From Acidimicrobiales bacterium (GTDB lineage: Bacteria; Actinomycetota; Acidimicrobiia; Acidimicrobiales; CAIXPF01), in contig JADLEF010000025.1 in assembly GCA_020846295.1 (NCBI GenBank), positions 1-33,765 of the forward strand: a DNA stretch of 33,765 nucleotides, read 5' to 3'. Of the stretch, positions 22,499 through 30,672 are shown in pieces. A program made the position numbers and the translations under genes. Every line of letters begins with the position of its first letter. The first letter of the stretch is position 1. The notes under the pieces are model-generated. The model was not told the origin of the DNA, did not search any database, and saw nothing but the letters and a program-made list of their open reading frames with translations.

Positions 22499-23281
22499 TC
22501 AGCCGTGGGTGGACAGCCCACCGTCGACCGGGATGAGCACGCCGGTGAGCCATGCCCCGGCCCGGCTCGAGAGGTAGATGACCGCTCCGGCCACGTCCGC
22601 GGGGGTGCCGATGCGCTTGCGGGGTACGCGACGGGCGATGCGCTCCCGACTGTCGGGATCGTCGAGCAGGTAGCCCATCATCTTCGATCGGAACGGCCCC
22701 GGCGCCACCGTGTTCACCGTGATGTTGTCCCCCACGACGTTGTGGGCGAGGTGGCGCGCCAGCATGTGGATCGCCGCTTTCGAGCCGGAGTACGAGAAGT
22801 TGTCCCCGATGGGCACGACCATCCCGTCGATCGAACCGATCATGATCACCCGGGCCGGGTCCTCCTCCGTCGCGGCCGCCTTCAGCTGCGGCAGCAGCGC
22901 CTGGGTCAGCATGAACGGCGCCTTCACGTTGATGCCGAGCACCTTGTCGAACCCCGATGAGGGGAACGAACCCAGCGGCGCGCCCCATGCGGCCCCGGCG
23001 TTGTTGCACAGGATGTGGAGCTCGCGCTCGCGCTCGGTGTACGCCGCCACGAAGCCGGCGAGGCCCTCGTCGGTGGAGAGGTCGGCCGGGATGGCGATGC
23101 ACTCGCCCACCTTGGACAGCTCGGCCTGGGCCGCGTTGAGCTCGTCGGCCTTGCGCGACGTGATGTAGGTCTTCACCCCGTTGCTCAGCAGACCCTCGGC
23201 GATCATGTAGCCGATGCCCCGGCTGCCGCCGGTGACGATGGCGACCTTGCCTTCGATCCCGAACAACTCGCTGACCCGCAT
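22499..23281 (-). CDS. Short-chain dehydrogenase/reductase (classical SDR)
   Basis: This 260-aa enzyme has all landmarks of a classical SDR: the NAD(P) motif GGSRGIG (residues 18-24), CNNAG (92-96), catalytic Ser150 in IMIGS, and Tyr164 with Lys168 in YSGSK. PGPFRSKM and DGGLSTHG close the fold. It should oxidise an alcohol or reduce a ketone with NAD(P). Arg43 (TSRK) just after strand 2 hints at NADP use, not certain. A clear AGGAGAGG ribosome binding site precedes the ATG. It is convergent with the SRPBCC gene and divergent from the bicupin gene. The substrate is not readable. Confidence 0.9.
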   Translation of the reverse strand: MRVSELFGIEGKVAIVTGGSRGIGYMIAEGLLSNGVKTYITSRKADELNAAQAELSKVGECIAIPADLSTDEGLAGFVAAYTERERELHILCNNAGAAWGAPLGSFPSSGFDKVLGINVKAPFMLTQALLPQLKAAATEEDPARVIMIGSIDGMVVPIGDNFSYSGSKAAIHMLARHLAHNVVGDNITVNTVAPGPFRSKMMGYLLDDPDSRERIARRVPRKRIGTPADVAGAVIYLSSRAGAWLTGVLIPVDGGLSTHG

Positions 23282-23335
23282 GCCCTCTCCTGACGTGCTC
23301 GTGGCGGAGGTTCGCCGGGCCGCACCCTAGCGGTC

Positions 23336-23341
23336 GATACT
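23336..23341 (+). promoter_or_regulatory. Candidate -10 hexamer GATACT for the bicupin gene
   Basis: GATACT, a near-consensus -10, ends 8 nt before ATG 23350. There is no Shine-Dalgarno in the intervening bases, consistent with a leaderless transcript. Confidence 0.4.
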
Positions 23342-23349
23342 GACCGGTG

Positions 23350-24135
23350 ATGCAGTACGTGCGCAGCCTCGACCACACTCCCGCCGCCCACCTCAGCGAT
23401 CCCTCCGGGATCGAGGTCACGGTCGCCGCTCAGCTCGAGTCGGTGCTCGCGCTCGGGTGCTGCTACCAGCCTCGTTGCGCAGATCCCGGCTGGGGAGCCG
23501 CCGCCGTGGACCTGCTGCTGGTCGGGGTGGAGGGCACCCTCAGCGTCGAGGTCGGCGGTCGGGTGCTGACCGCCGGTGCGGACTGCGTGGTGTTCGTCCC
23601 CGCCGGTGCGGCGCACCGCGTTCGCAACGACGGAACGGAGCCGGCCCGGGCGTTGGCCCTGCTGGTGCCGGCCCCGTCGGCGGGAGCCGCGCTGTTCGAA
23701 GCGGTCGCCGATGACTCCGGCGCCGCGGCGGGCGGCGGCGACGGCGCGTTCGCCGTCGCCCTGGACGCAGCCCAGTTCGCCGCCGGCAGCCGACCGAACG
23801 GCTTCGCGGTGCAGACCCTGGCCGACCCGTCGCTCGGCGTGACCGGCTGCGTCGTGAACGCCGCCCAGGTGGCCGCCGGCGGCGAGGGGCCGCCCACCCA
23901 CATCCACACCTTCGACCAGTTGTTCTTCGTGCTCCACGGGCGACTCCACGTGGAGGTCGCCCTCGGGCGGGTGGTGGCCGAACGCCATCAGATCGTGGTG
24001 CTGCCGGCCGGGGTGCCCCACACCCAGTGGAACGAAGGGCCCGACGTCGAGGTGCACCTCGCGGTGCTCGTGCCGGCGCCGCCCGCCGGCGAGCCCCTGA
24101 CCGTGCCGGTCGCGTTCGCCGCGGTCCCGCGCTAG
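23350..24135 (+). CDS. Bicupin protein
   Basis: ATG 23350 is preferred; a GTG directly before it at 23347 would add one residue. The 261-aa product has two cupin domains. Domain 1 (residues about 45-110) has the strands of a cupin and a PAGAAHRV second motif but no complete HxH first motif. Domain 2 (about 165-255) has THIHTFDQLFFVLHG and PAGVPHTQWN, which together give three His metal ligands, with Gln where Glu is usual. So one metal site is expected, in the C-terminal half. Members of this type include gentisate dioxygenase-like, oxalate decarboxylase-like and isomerase proteins. The function is unknown. It is divergent from the SDR gene, so a pair of related steps is possible. Confidence 0.78.
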   Translation: MQYVRSLDHTPAAHLSDPSGIEVTVAAQLESVLALGCCYQPRCADPGWGAAAVDLLLVGVEGTLSVEVGGRVLTAGADCVVFVPAGAAHRVRNDGTEPARALALLVPAPSAGAALFEAVADDSGAAAGGGDGAFAVALDAAQFAAGSRPNGFAVQTLADPSLGVTGCVVNAAQVAAGGEGPPTHIHTFDQLFFVLHGRLHVEVALGRVVAERHQIVVLPAGVPHTQWNEGPDVEVHLAVLVPAPPAGEPLTVPVAFAAVPR

Positions 24136-24384
24136 CCCGGACGGGATGGAGCGCATACCGCCAGGTATTGTCAGAATGGAGAGGTTGCGCAGGGACAATG
24201 AATGCTCCAGTGTTGCGCCGCTCGCTCGTGATCGTTGGCTCCCATCCAGCACGATTCCCGTTTCTTGACCGCATGGACGGCTCGTGAGCGGAGGAGAACG
24301 AGGACGGCTCTCGGTACCGTCGTCGGGGCGATATGGTGTGATGGTCTTGTCATCGACACCGAGTTCGTCATGCTGGGAGTAGCA
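24136..24384 (+). promoter_or_regulatory. 249-bp leader region upstream of the partner-switch operon
   Basis: No convincing gene lies here. It contains the inverted repeat ATACC-GCCA-GGTAT (24155-24168) overlapping a TATTGT hexamer (24166-24171) that fits TAnnnT, so an operator over a promoter is plausible. A 29-codon frame from ATG 24198 to 24287 follows an AGGGA but has no recognisable features. TATGGT near 24333 is a second possible -10. GGGAG at 24375-24379 is the ribosome binding site for the STAS gene. Confidence 0.4.
24155..24168. promoter_or_regulatory. Inverted repeat ATACC-N4-GGTAT, candidate operator
   Basis: Perfect 5-bp arms, ATACC (24155-24159) and GGTAT (24164-24168), flank GCCA. 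The last bases overlap the TATTGT hexamer. The same half-sites and 4-bp spacer are in the repeat at 28008-28021. Confidence 0.35.
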
Positions 24385-24717
24385 GTGGACGTTTCGAACG
24401 TGCCGGCCGTCGGCGCAGGGAACCAGCACCGGGTCCACCTGCACGGCGAACTGGACCTTGCCGCCGAGCAGCGGTTGCTCGAGGAGATCGGTGGTCTGCT
24501 CGACGCGCCCGGCAGCTCCGTGCTGCTGGACTGCAGCGGCGTGACCTTCGCCGACTCCAGCGGGATCCGCGCCCTGGTCCGGCTGCGGCGCGACCACGGG
24601 GACCGGCTCACCGTCGCCGCCCTGTCGCCGTCACTTCGCCGCGTGCTGGAGATCTCCGGTCTGTTGCCGCTGTTCCTGAGCGAGGACGGGGCGCCGGGTT
24701 GCGCCGGCCATGGTTGA
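24385..24717 (+). CDS. STAS-domain anti-sigma factor antagonist
   Basis: GTG 24385 is chosen because GGGAG (24375-24379) is 5 nt before it; ATG 24370 in the same frame would add five residues. The 110-aa product is a lone STAS domain: VHLHGELDLA, then VLLDCSGVTFADSSGIRAL, then SLRRVLEISGLLPLF. The Ser in ADSSG (Ser58 or Ser59) is the one phosphorylated by the partner kinase in SpoIIAA/RsbV. In the known scheme the unphosphorylated form binds the HATPase anti-sigma factor and frees the sigma factor. Genes for the likely kinase and phosphatase follow with overlaps. No sigma factor gene is in the window, so the final target is unknown. Confidence 0.88.
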   Translation: MDVSNVPAVGAGNQHRVHLHGELDLAAEQRLLEEIGGLLDAPGSSVLLDCSGVTFADSSGIRALVRLRRDHGDRLTVAALSPSLRRVLEISGLLPLFLSEDGAPGCAGHG

Positions 24718-25123
24718 TGGGCCCGGTGCGATCCGCAGCGAGCACGGCTCCGCCCGCGCCACCAGGGTCTTTCCCCGGGAGCTGACATCGGTGGCGGCGT
24801 CCCGCCACTGGATCAGGCGGGTGCTGGTGGGTCACAGGGCAGGGGAGGCGCGCTGCGACGACGCCGAGCTCATCGTCAGCGAGCTGGTGACCAACGCCCT
24901 GCGGCACGGGCTCGGGGAGGTCGTCGCCCGCGTCACCGTCGCCGGGGACGAGGTGCAGATCGCGGTGACCGACTCCGGAGCGGAGCTGCCCCAGCTGCGC
25001 GCCCAGCGAACCGATCAGATCGGCGGCATGGGGCTCTACATCGTGCAACGGGTGGCCGGGGCCTGGGGCGTAGCGCCGTTCCCAGGCGGCAAGACGGTGT
25101 GGGCGACGCTCTCGCTCCGATGA
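24710..25123 (+). CDS. HATPase anti-sigma/serine kinase (RsbW-like)
   Basis: ATG 24710 lies 8 bases inside the STAS gene. The 137-aa product is a GHKL ATPase of the RsbW/SpoIIAB type: N-box ELVTNALRHG (Asn62, Mg-ATP), G1 box VTDSG (Asp88) and G2 box GGMGLYIVQRVAGAWG. These proteins bind a sigma factor or another partner, and phosphorylate the STAS antagonist on Ser. The overlap with the STAS gene is typical for such partners, giving balanced amounts. It has no sensor domain, so input should come through the phosphatase encoded next. Cytoplasmic. Confidence 0.9.
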   Translation: MVDGPGAIRSEHGSARATRVFPRELTSVAASRHWIRRVLVGHRAGEARCDDAELIVSELVTNALRHGLGEVVARVTVAGDEVQIAVTDSGAELPQLRAQRTDQIGGMGLYIVQRVAGAWGVAPFPGGKTVWATLSLR

Positions 25124-26817
25124 GCGGCGGGCAGCCCGCGCGAGCGGCGCTCGCCGATCGTGGCGCCGGGCGACGAGCCGGCCTCGCCGTGCTCGTCGCG
25201 CTGCTCGCGCTCACCGCGCTGGGCTGCGTGCTGACCCAGATCGTGCACGGCCAGACCGAACGGCGTCTGCTGCAGCAGCGAACCAACGAGGCTGCGCTCG
25301 TGCTGCACCAAGCCATCTCCACCGTGCAGGCGCCGTTGCTGGCCGCGGCGGGGGTTGCCGATCTGCCCGACGGCAGCGACGCAGCCCGGGCGTTGGTCAG
25401 CGATCTGGTCGGTGAGCAGCGTTCGTTCGCGGCCGCCGAGCTGTACGAGCTCGAGGCCACCGAGCCGCTCTGGTCGCTGGCGGGGCCATCCCAGCTCCAC
25501 GCCGCCGGTGCCGACCGGGTGCGGGAGATGTTCGTGCAGACCGTCGCCGCACCCGAGCTGGCGGTCATCCCACTGCTCGAAGGTGCCGACCGACGCCTGG
25601 GCTACGCGGTGCGCTCCGCCGGCGGGACCAGGGTGGTCTACGCCGAGTCGGCGCTGCCCCGCCGCACCTCCGGTCCGCGGGCGGCCGGCCCCTTCGCCGA
25701 GCTGGACTACGCGCTGTACCTGGGCGACGGTTCGAGTCAGCAGGACCTGCTGTACGCCAGCGTGGCCGAGGTGCCGATCCGCGGTCGGACGGCGAGCAGC
25801 ACCGTCGTGTTCGGCGATGAGCGCCTCACCCTCGTCACCACCACCTCGGTTCCGCTCGGTGGTGCGCTGTCCCACCAGCTGCCCTGGTTCGTCGGCGTCG
25901 GAGGGTTGCTGTTGTCGGTGCTCGGTGCCGGCGCCACCGACCGGGTCGTCGGCGGGCGCGTGCGCGCCGAGCAGCTGGCGGCGGACGTGTCAGGGCTCTA
26001 CGAGGCCGAGCGCACCCGCAACGTGACGCTGCAGCGGAGCCTGCTCCCGCGCCGGCTGCACCCGCCGCCGGGCAGCACGGTGGAGGTGCGCTACTGGCCT
26101 GCGGACACCGACGGGCAGGTGGGCGGTGACTTCTACGACGCATTCCCGCTCGGTGGCAACCGTTGGGCCATCACCATCGGCGACGTGTGCGGCAAGGGTG
26201 TCGAGGCGGCGTCGCTGACGAGCGCGACGCGCCACACGATCCGAGCCGCCGCCCAACACGTCACGTCACTGGTGGACGTGCTGCGCTGGACGCACGAGGC
26301 GATCGTCGAGCTGGAGGCGGACACGTTCTGCACCGTGTGCCTCGTGGTCGTCGAACCGGCGGCCGACGGCGGGGCGACCATCGAGGTCGCCCTGGCCGGC
26401 CACCCGCAGCCGCTGCTGCGCCGGACCGACGGCTCCGTGGGCGGCATCGGTCGGCACGGCACCGTGCTGGGCCTGGTCGAGCCGCGCATCCACGTGACCC
26501 GCCACCGGATCGAGCCGGGTGACGTGCTGCTGCTGTACACCGACGGGCTCACCGACGCACCCGACGACCGGGCGCTCAGCGAGGCGGACCTCGCCCGCCT
26601 GCTCGCCGCCGGCGGTGCGGGCGCGCTCGGAGACGTCGCCGAGGAGATCCGCCGCGCCATCGAACACGAGCGCCCGAGCGGGAGCGGCGACGACGCCGCC
26701 GTGCTGCTGTTCCGCATCGACGGGAGCGGGCCCGGCGGGCGGCCATCGGACGGCGTCGAGCGGCCGAGCACGGACGCGATCAAGATCGGAGCGTCGCAAG
26801 CCGATCAACGGACGTGA
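25120..26817 (+). CDS. Membrane SpoIIE-type PP2C phosphatase with extracytoplasmic sensor region
   Basis: ATG 25120 overlaps the kinase stop (ATGA); 565 aa. Residues 21-43 and 254-272 are membrane segments, enclosing an extracytoplasmic region of about 210 residues, likely a ligand sensor with no family I recognise. A short linker ([18 protein letters not shown], the usual lead-in) precedes the SpoIIE/PP2C domain, residues about 315-533: GGDFYD (335-340), GDVCGKG (354-360), YTDGLTDA and SGDDAAVL, with metal-binding Asp residues present. It would remove phosphate from the STAS protein when the outer domain is triggered. The Lys/Ala/Asp-rich tail (from about 534) is low in structure. Confidence 0.9.
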   Translation: MSGGQPARAALADRGAGRRAGLAVLVALLALTALGCVLTQIVHGQTERRLLQQRTNEAALVLHQAISTVQAPLLAAAGVADLPDGSDAARALVSDLVGEQRSFAAAELYELEATEPLWSLAGPSQLHAAGADRVREMFVQTVAAPELAVIPLLEGADRRLGYAVRSAGGTRVVYAESALPRRTSGPRAAGPFAELDYALYLGDGSSQQDLLYASVAEVPIRGRTASSTVVFGDERLTLVTTTSVPLGGALSHQLPWFVGVGGLLLSVLGAGATDRVVGGRVRAEQLAADVSGLYEAERTRNVTLQRSLLPRRLHPPPGSTVEVRYWPADTDGQVGGDFYDAFPLGGNRWAITIGDVCGKGVEAASLTSATRHTIRAAAQHVTSLVDVLRWTHEAIVELEADTFCTVCLVVVEPAADGGATIEVALAGHPQPLLRRTDGSVGGIGRHGTVLGLVEPRIHVTRHRIEPGDVLLLYTDGLTDAPDDRALSEADLARLLAAGGAGALGDVAEEIRRAIEHERPSGSGDDAAVLLFRIDGSGPGGRPSDGVERPSTDAIKIGASQADQRT

Positions 26818-27989
26818 TGCAGTTGCACGAGCCCCGGCTGGCCGGCCGCCTGGCCGCGATGATGTACGCCACCGCGGCAGCGGGGACGTTGCTCGCCTCG
26901 GCGGTCATCCTCCAGGGCCGGTTGGTGCTGCTCGCCTTCGGGCTGGTGGCCGCCGTCATCGCCGCCGGGATGTGGATCCTCCCGTGGGACCGTCTGCCGC
27001 GCGGGTTCCTCCACGTCGTACCGCTGAGCTCGCTGTCGCTGCTCGGGGCGTTCCTCGTGGGCTACGGCGAGCCGACGCTGCGCCAGGGGCTGATCTTCGC
27101 CATGGTGTTCTGCTGGATCGGGCTCTGTCTGGACCGCCGCTCCGGCGCGCTGTACGCGCTGGCCTCGGCGGCGATGGTCGCGATGATCGTCGCCGGCGAT
27201 CTCGGTTGGCGCAACGGGCTCGGGCTCGGGTTGCCCCTGCTGGTCGAGTTCACCGCCATGGCGTCGTTGATGGCGTGGTTGCGCGACCTGCTCGCCCGAT
27301 CGTTGGCCGATGCCACCGCCGCCCAGGCCGACGCGGCCGCCCAGAGCGAACGGCTGCGACGGCTGCACGGCGCGGTCGACGTCGAGGTCCGCTCCCTGCT
27401 CGACAGCGCGGGGGCGGTCAGCGATGAGGCCGACGCCACCCGGCGGGCGGCGATGCAGCTCCAGGAGGCGCTGTACGGGGTGGCCGGTGCCGCCGAACGA
27501 TCCTCCGCCGTGGCCGAGGCGGCCGCCGAGCAGACGTTGGGGACGAGCGAGATCGTGGCCCGCCTGGCCCAGTCGAGCAGCGAGATCCGCAGCGTCGTCG
27601 TCGACGTGGCGGCGCTGGCCGAACAGTCGAACCTGCTCGCCCTGAACGCCACCATCGAAGCGGCCCGCGCCGGCGTGGCCGGCCGGGGATTCGCCATCGT
27701 CGCCGCCGAGGTCAAGGACCTCGCCCAGCAGACCTCCACCGCGGCGCACGACATCGAGACCAAGGTGAGCGCCATCGCCGACGCCGTGGTGTCGGCGACC
27801 CGGGCCCTCGACGGCGTCACCGCCACGATCAACGACATCGCCGAGCACCAGCGCTCCGTGGCGGGGGCGGTGCAGCAGCAGACCGACGCGGCGCAGTCCA
27901 TCGTGGCCAGCGGCTCCCGCTCCGCCGACGGCAGCAGCGAGATCGCCCGCAGCATCGGCACGCTGCAGACGCACCTGCGCCACGGTTGA
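26817..27989 (+). CDS. Membrane MCP-like signalling protein with multi-helix anchor
   Basis: ATG 26817 shares one base with the upstream stop; a GTG at 26814 would overlap it by four. The 390-aa product begins with about six membrane helices (residues 12-155) and no sizeable extracytoplasmic domain, then a coiled coil and the chemoreceptor signalling hairpin. The tip reads [20 protein letters not shown], then [18 protein letters not shown] (residues 266-306), matching methyl-accepting chemotaxis proteins. No HAMP domain is clear. Elsewhere these tips bind CheW and CheA, but no che or flagellar genes lie in the window. Its position as the last gene of a partner-switch operon suggests a link between the two types of signalling, an inference. 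Confidence 0.88.
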   Translation: MQLHEPRLAGRLAAMMYATAAAGTLLASAVILQGRLVLLAFGLVAAVIAAGMWILPWDRLPRGFLHVVPLSSLSLLGAFLVGYGEPTLRQGLIFAMVFCWIGLCLDRRSGALYALASAAMVAMIVAGDLGWRNGLGLGLPLLVEFTAMASLMAWLRDLLARSLADATAAQADAAAQSERLRRLHGAVDVEVRSLLDSAGAVSDEADATRRAAMQLQEALYGVAGAAERSSAVAEAAAEQTLGTSEIVARLAQSSSEIRSVVVDVAALAEQSNLLALNATIEAARAGVAGRGFAIVAAEVKDLAQQTSTAAHDIETKVSAIADAVVSATRALDGVTATINDIAEHQRSVAGAVQQQTDAAQSIVASGSRSADGSSEIARSIGTLQTHLRHG

Positions 27990-28002
27990 ACCCGGCGCCG
28001 CG

Positions 28003-28026
28003 GGACCGTGCCGGATGGTACGGTCC
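28003..28026. promoter_or_regulatory. Near-perfect inverted repeat overlapping the Fe-ADH promoter
   Basis: GGACCGTGCC (28003-28012), spacer GGAT, GGTACGGTCC (28017-28026): 10-bp arms with one mismatch. It overlaps the likely -10 TACGGT (28019-28024) and ends 4 bp before ATG 28031, the place expected for a repressor operator. Arms of this size fit a TetR- or GntR-type dimer, but no such gene is nearby. Confidence 0.5.
28019..28024 (+). promoter_or_regulatory. Candidate -10 hexamer TACGGT for the Fe-ADH gene
   Basis: TACGGT ends 6 nt before ATG 28031, giving a leaderless transcript. It sits in the right arm of the inverted repeat, so a bound protein would block it. Confidence 0.5.
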
Positions 28027-28030
28027 GGCG

Positions 28031-29248
28031 ATGGCCGCCCGTCACGACAGCCCGCTACCCGACCGCGAAACCGCCCCGTTCGGCGGCCGGGTCCTGCACC
28101 CCGCCGGCGAGGGGATCGTCTACGGCGCCGGGTGCGCTGCGCGCGACCTCGCCGGTCTGCTGGCGAAGTGCGGGATCCACCGGGCGCTGCTGGTCACCAC
28201 CCCGTCGGGGGTGCGCAGCGGCTTGGCCGACCGCGTCGGCGGGCTGCTCGGCGAACACCTGGCCGGCGTGTACGACGGCTCACGCGAGCACACCCCGGAA
28301 CCAGCGGTGCACGCGGGCGCAGCGCTCGCCCGCCGGCTCGACATCGACGGCGTGGTGAGCCTCGGCGGCAGCTCCGTGGTGGACCTGGCCAAGGGCATCG
28401 CGCTGGTCCTGGCCGAGGGAGATGACCTCGCCAAGCTGCGATCGAACTACCGTGCCGGCGACCCGGCGGCCAGCCGCCGCCCCCGGCTCGACGCACCGAA
28501 GCTGCCGCACATCGCGGTGCCGACGACCCTGTCGGGGGCGGAGTTCACCGGCGGGGCCGGCATCACCGACCTCGAGGCCGGCGCCAAGCGCCTCTACTGG
28601 GATGCCAAGCTCACGCCGCGTTGGGTGGTGCTCGATCCCGAGCTGACCGCCACCACCCCCGCGCCGCTGTGGGCCGGCACCGGGATGAAGGCGCTGGCCG
28701 ACACGATCGAGGTCCTGTGCTCGCGGCGGGCCACCCCGCTGTCCGACGCAGTGGCCGCCGCATCGCTCGCCGTGCTGCGCAGCCAGCTCGCCCCTTCGCT
28801 CGACCCCGACGGCGGCCCGTCGAGCGTCGAGGCCCGGGCCCGCTGCCAGTTCGCGGTGGGCATGGTCATCCCGCAGCTCGCCGCGGTCGGTGTCGGCCTG
28901 GTGGCGGGCCTTCGCCACCAGCTCGGCGGCGGGCTCGGGATACCGCACGGTGTGGCGTCGACCATCGTGTTGCCCCACGTGGTGCGCTGGAACCGGCCGG
29001 CTTGCGAGGCCGCGTTGGCGCACGCCGCTCGGGCGGCGGGGACCGACGGCGTCGAAGGGCTCGTCGCCGCGGTCGAGGCGCTCACCGCGGAGGTCGGCCT
29101 GCCGGCCCGGCTGCGCGATGTCGGGGTCAGCGAGGCACAGCTCCCGGCGGTCGCCGAGCACGTCCTCGGCGACGGCGCGCTGGCCACCAACCCGCGTCGG
29201 GTCACCGCGGCGAGCGACGTCATGGAGATCCTGCGCGCCGCGTGGTGA
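28031..29248 (+). CDS. Iron-containing alcohol dehydrogenase family protein, maleylacetate reductase-like
   Basis: ATG 28031 gives 405 aa; an upstream ATG at 27986 would read through the operator-like repeat. The NAD-binding motif GGSSVVDLAK is at residues 112-121, and the IPHGVASTIVLPHVV segment resembles maleylacetate reductase. Of the usual four metal ligands, two His remain (His286, His296). The Asp of the first motif (usually GxDALxH) is Lys210 and its His is Asp214, so the iron site is altered. Maleylacetate reductases show relaxed metal needs, so this may still work as one. It may reduce a keto acid or act on an aromatic ring-cleavage product. A hotdog protein gene follows after 19 bp but seems to have its own promoter. 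Confidence 0.84.
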   Translation: MAARHDSPLPDRETAPFGGRVLHPAGEGIVYGAGCAARDLAGLLAKCGIHRALLVTTPSGVRSGLADRVGGLLGEHLAGVYDGSREHTPEPAVHAGAALARRLDIDGVVSLGGSSVVDLAKGIALVLAEGDDLAKLRSNYRAGDPAASRRPRLDAPKLPHIAVPTTLSGAEFTGGAGITDLEAGAKRLYWDAKLTPRWVVLDPELTATTPAPLWAGTGMKALADTIEVLCSRRATPLSDAVAAASLAVLRSQLAPSLDPDGGPSSVEARARCQFAVGMVIPQLAAVGVGLVAGLRHQLGGGLGIPHGVASTIVLPHVVRWNRPACEAALAHAARAAGTDGVEGLVAAVEALTAEVGLPARLRDVGVSEAQLPAVAEHVLGDGALATNPRRVTAASDVMEILRAAW

Positions 29249-29253
29249 GGGGT

Positions 29254-29259
29254 TACGGT
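29254..29259 (+). promoter_or_regulatory. Candidate -10 hexamer TACGGT for the hotdog gene
   Basis: TACGGT lies in the 19-bp gap after the Fe-ADH gene and ends 8 nt before ATG 29268. Third copy of this hexamer at this distance in the window. Confidence 0.45.
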
Positions 29260-29267
29260 GCCTGGCC

Positions 29268-30113
29268 ATGGCCCGTGAACCTGGCGCCCCACGCCGCCGC
29301 TACCCCCACCCCCGCTCGATCCTCTGCTACAGCCGCCTCGTCCACGAGCTGCACGAGGACGGCACGGTGTCCGGGTCGATGCCGATCCTGGGCGACCACC
29401 TCGACGTGGGCGGCCGCGTGCGCATGGGTGCCATCACCCCGCTGGCCGACCTGCTGGCCGGGCTGCTCGGCGCCCGCGCCGCGCACCCGGACTGGACCGC
29501 CACGCTCGACTTCAAGCTGCACCTCGACCACCTGCCCCACGAGGGCCGCATCCACGGCACCTGCCGCCCGCTGCGGGTGGGCAACAACACCGTGCTGTCG
29601 GAGAACCGCCTCGTCGACGACGAAGGGCGGCCGGTCGGGGTGGCGCACGTGACCTTCAGCCGGCTGCCTCGCCGCGACGACACGCCGCAGACACCGCCGC
29701 CGAAGGTCGGCAGGACCGAGCTCACCCATGCGGAGGAGGAGACGCGGCTGCCGCCCGACCAGTACTACGGGATCCGCCTCGATCCGCTCGAGGCCGCCTT
29801 CGAGCTCGATCACCACGAGCGCATCTACAACAGTTTCGGCTCCATCCAGGGCGGAGCGATGGGCGCCCTGCTCGATCGGGTGGCGACGCTGTGCGGTGAG
29901 CGCGTCCTGCAGGTACCGACCCGTACGGTGGACCTGCACTTCTCGTACCTGGCGCCGGCGACCACCGGCCCGTTCCGAGCCCAGGCCCAGCCGCTGCGGG
30001 TCGAGGATACCGGCGTGCTGAGCACCGTCGAGCTGATCGACCTCGGCCGCGACGGTCGCCAGTGTGCCGTCGGCACCGCCCGAGCGGTTCCCATCCACCA
30101 CGTCGTCGGCTGA
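29268..30113 (+). CDS. Double hotdog-fold thioesterase-like protein
   Basis: ATG 29268 gives 281 aa. Two hotdog folds follow each other: the first at residues about 30-130 (GRVRMGAITPLADLLAGL, then DFKLHLDHLPHEGRIHG), the second at about 165-278 (YNSFGSIQGGAMGALLDRVATLCGE, then TVDLHFSYLAPATTGPFRAQA). The second holds the PaaI-type pattern in which GG begins the long helix and the following Asp is catalytic in thioesterases. The first has Asp near MGAITPLAD. Such proteins hydrolyse acyl-CoA esters. It precedes a SnoaL protein and a crotonase in one direction, so it may release the final acid of a CoA-based pathway. The exact substrate is unknown. Confidence 0.82.
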   Translation: MAREPGAPRRRYPHPRSILCYSRLVHELHEDGTVSGSMPILGDHLDVGGRVRMGAITPLADLLAGLLGARAAHPDWTATLDFKLHLDHLPHEGRIHGTCRPLRVGNNTVLSENRLVDDEGRPVGVAHVTFSRLPRRDDTPQTPPPKVGRTELTHAEEETRLPPDQYYGIRLDPLEAAFELDHHERIYNSFGSIQGGAMGALLDRVATLCGERVLQVPTRTVDLHFSYLAPATTGPFRAQAQPLRVEDTGVLSTVELIDLGRDGRQCAVGTARAVPIHHVVG

Positions 30114-30164
30114 CCAGCCGGCGACCCGTTCATCCGAGTCGACGCCCCGGAAGGAGCACCCACC

Positions 30165-30668
30165 ATGGCCCCGATCATCGCCACCGTGCCCGATGCAGAC
30201 TGCGCTGCGCAGATCAACGCCGCGCTGCTGACCTACTGCCGGGGGGTGGACCGCCTCGACGAGGAGGCGCTGCTCGCCGCGTTCCACCCGGGCGCCATGC
30301 TGGAGGGCTACGCCGCGAAGTCCTACCCGGTCGAGCGGTTCGCCCCGTTCGCCATGACCAGCCTCGCCGCCACCTACGCCGCTACGCAGCACCGGATCTC
30401 GAACGTCGCCATCGAGCAGCACGGCGACCGGGCGCGGGTGGAGAGCTACGTCGTCGCCTACCACGTGACCGAACCCCCCGAGCGTCGGCTGATCACCTTC
30501 TGCGGGCGCTACGTGGACGACTTCGAGCGCATCGGCGGCCGATGGCTGATCCGGACGCGGCGCCTGCGCAAGGACTGGGACGCGGTGCAGGTGCTCGAGG
30601 GCTCGATGAGCGATCAGTTCGTCGCCGGGGCCCGGGACCGCAGCGACGCCGTCTACCAGCCGCTGTAG
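30165..30668 (+). CDS. SnoaL/NTF2-like domain protein
   Basis: The 167-aa protein has the cone-shaped NTF2 fold typical of the SnoaL_4 group: a first helix QINAALLTYCRGVDRLDEEALLAAFHPGA, a central strand ATQHRISNVAIEQHGDRARVESYVVAYH, and FCGRYVDDFERIGGRWLIRTRRLRKDW. The family includes ketosteroid isomerase-like enzymes, dehydratases and small subunits of ring dioxygenases. Asp or His residues in the pocket (Asp39 region, His76) could be catalytic but this cannot be decided. A strong AAGGAG ribosome binding site (30151-30156) is 8 nt before the ATG. It lies 51 bp after the hotdog gene and 4 bp before the crotonase gene, so the three probably form an operon. Confidence 0.85.
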   Translation: MAPIIATVPDADCAAQINAALLTYCRGVDRLDEEALLAAFHPGAMLEGYAAKSYPVERFAPFAMTSLAATYAATQHRISNVAIEQHGDRARVESYVVAYHVTEPPERRLITFCGRYVDDFERIGGRWLIRTRRLRKDWDAVQVLEGSMSDQFVAGARDRSDAVYQPL

Positions 30669-30672
30669 CGCG

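Noticed and set aside
22294-22521. Minus-strand frame with hexapeptide repeats (PTGMTR type) across the tandem array
   Set aside because: The repeats simply follow from an 18-bp period; the frame overlaps the end of the SDR gene and has no ribosome binding site or homology.
24198-24287. 29-codon frame in the partner-switch leader
   Set aside because: Weak ribosome binding site placed too close, no recognisable sequence; kept only as a remark in the leader region.
24136-24384. Stress-sigma type promoter for the partner-switch operon
   Set aside because: I looked for a GTTT...GGGTA-type element and found only partial GTTT without a matching -10 at suitable spacing.
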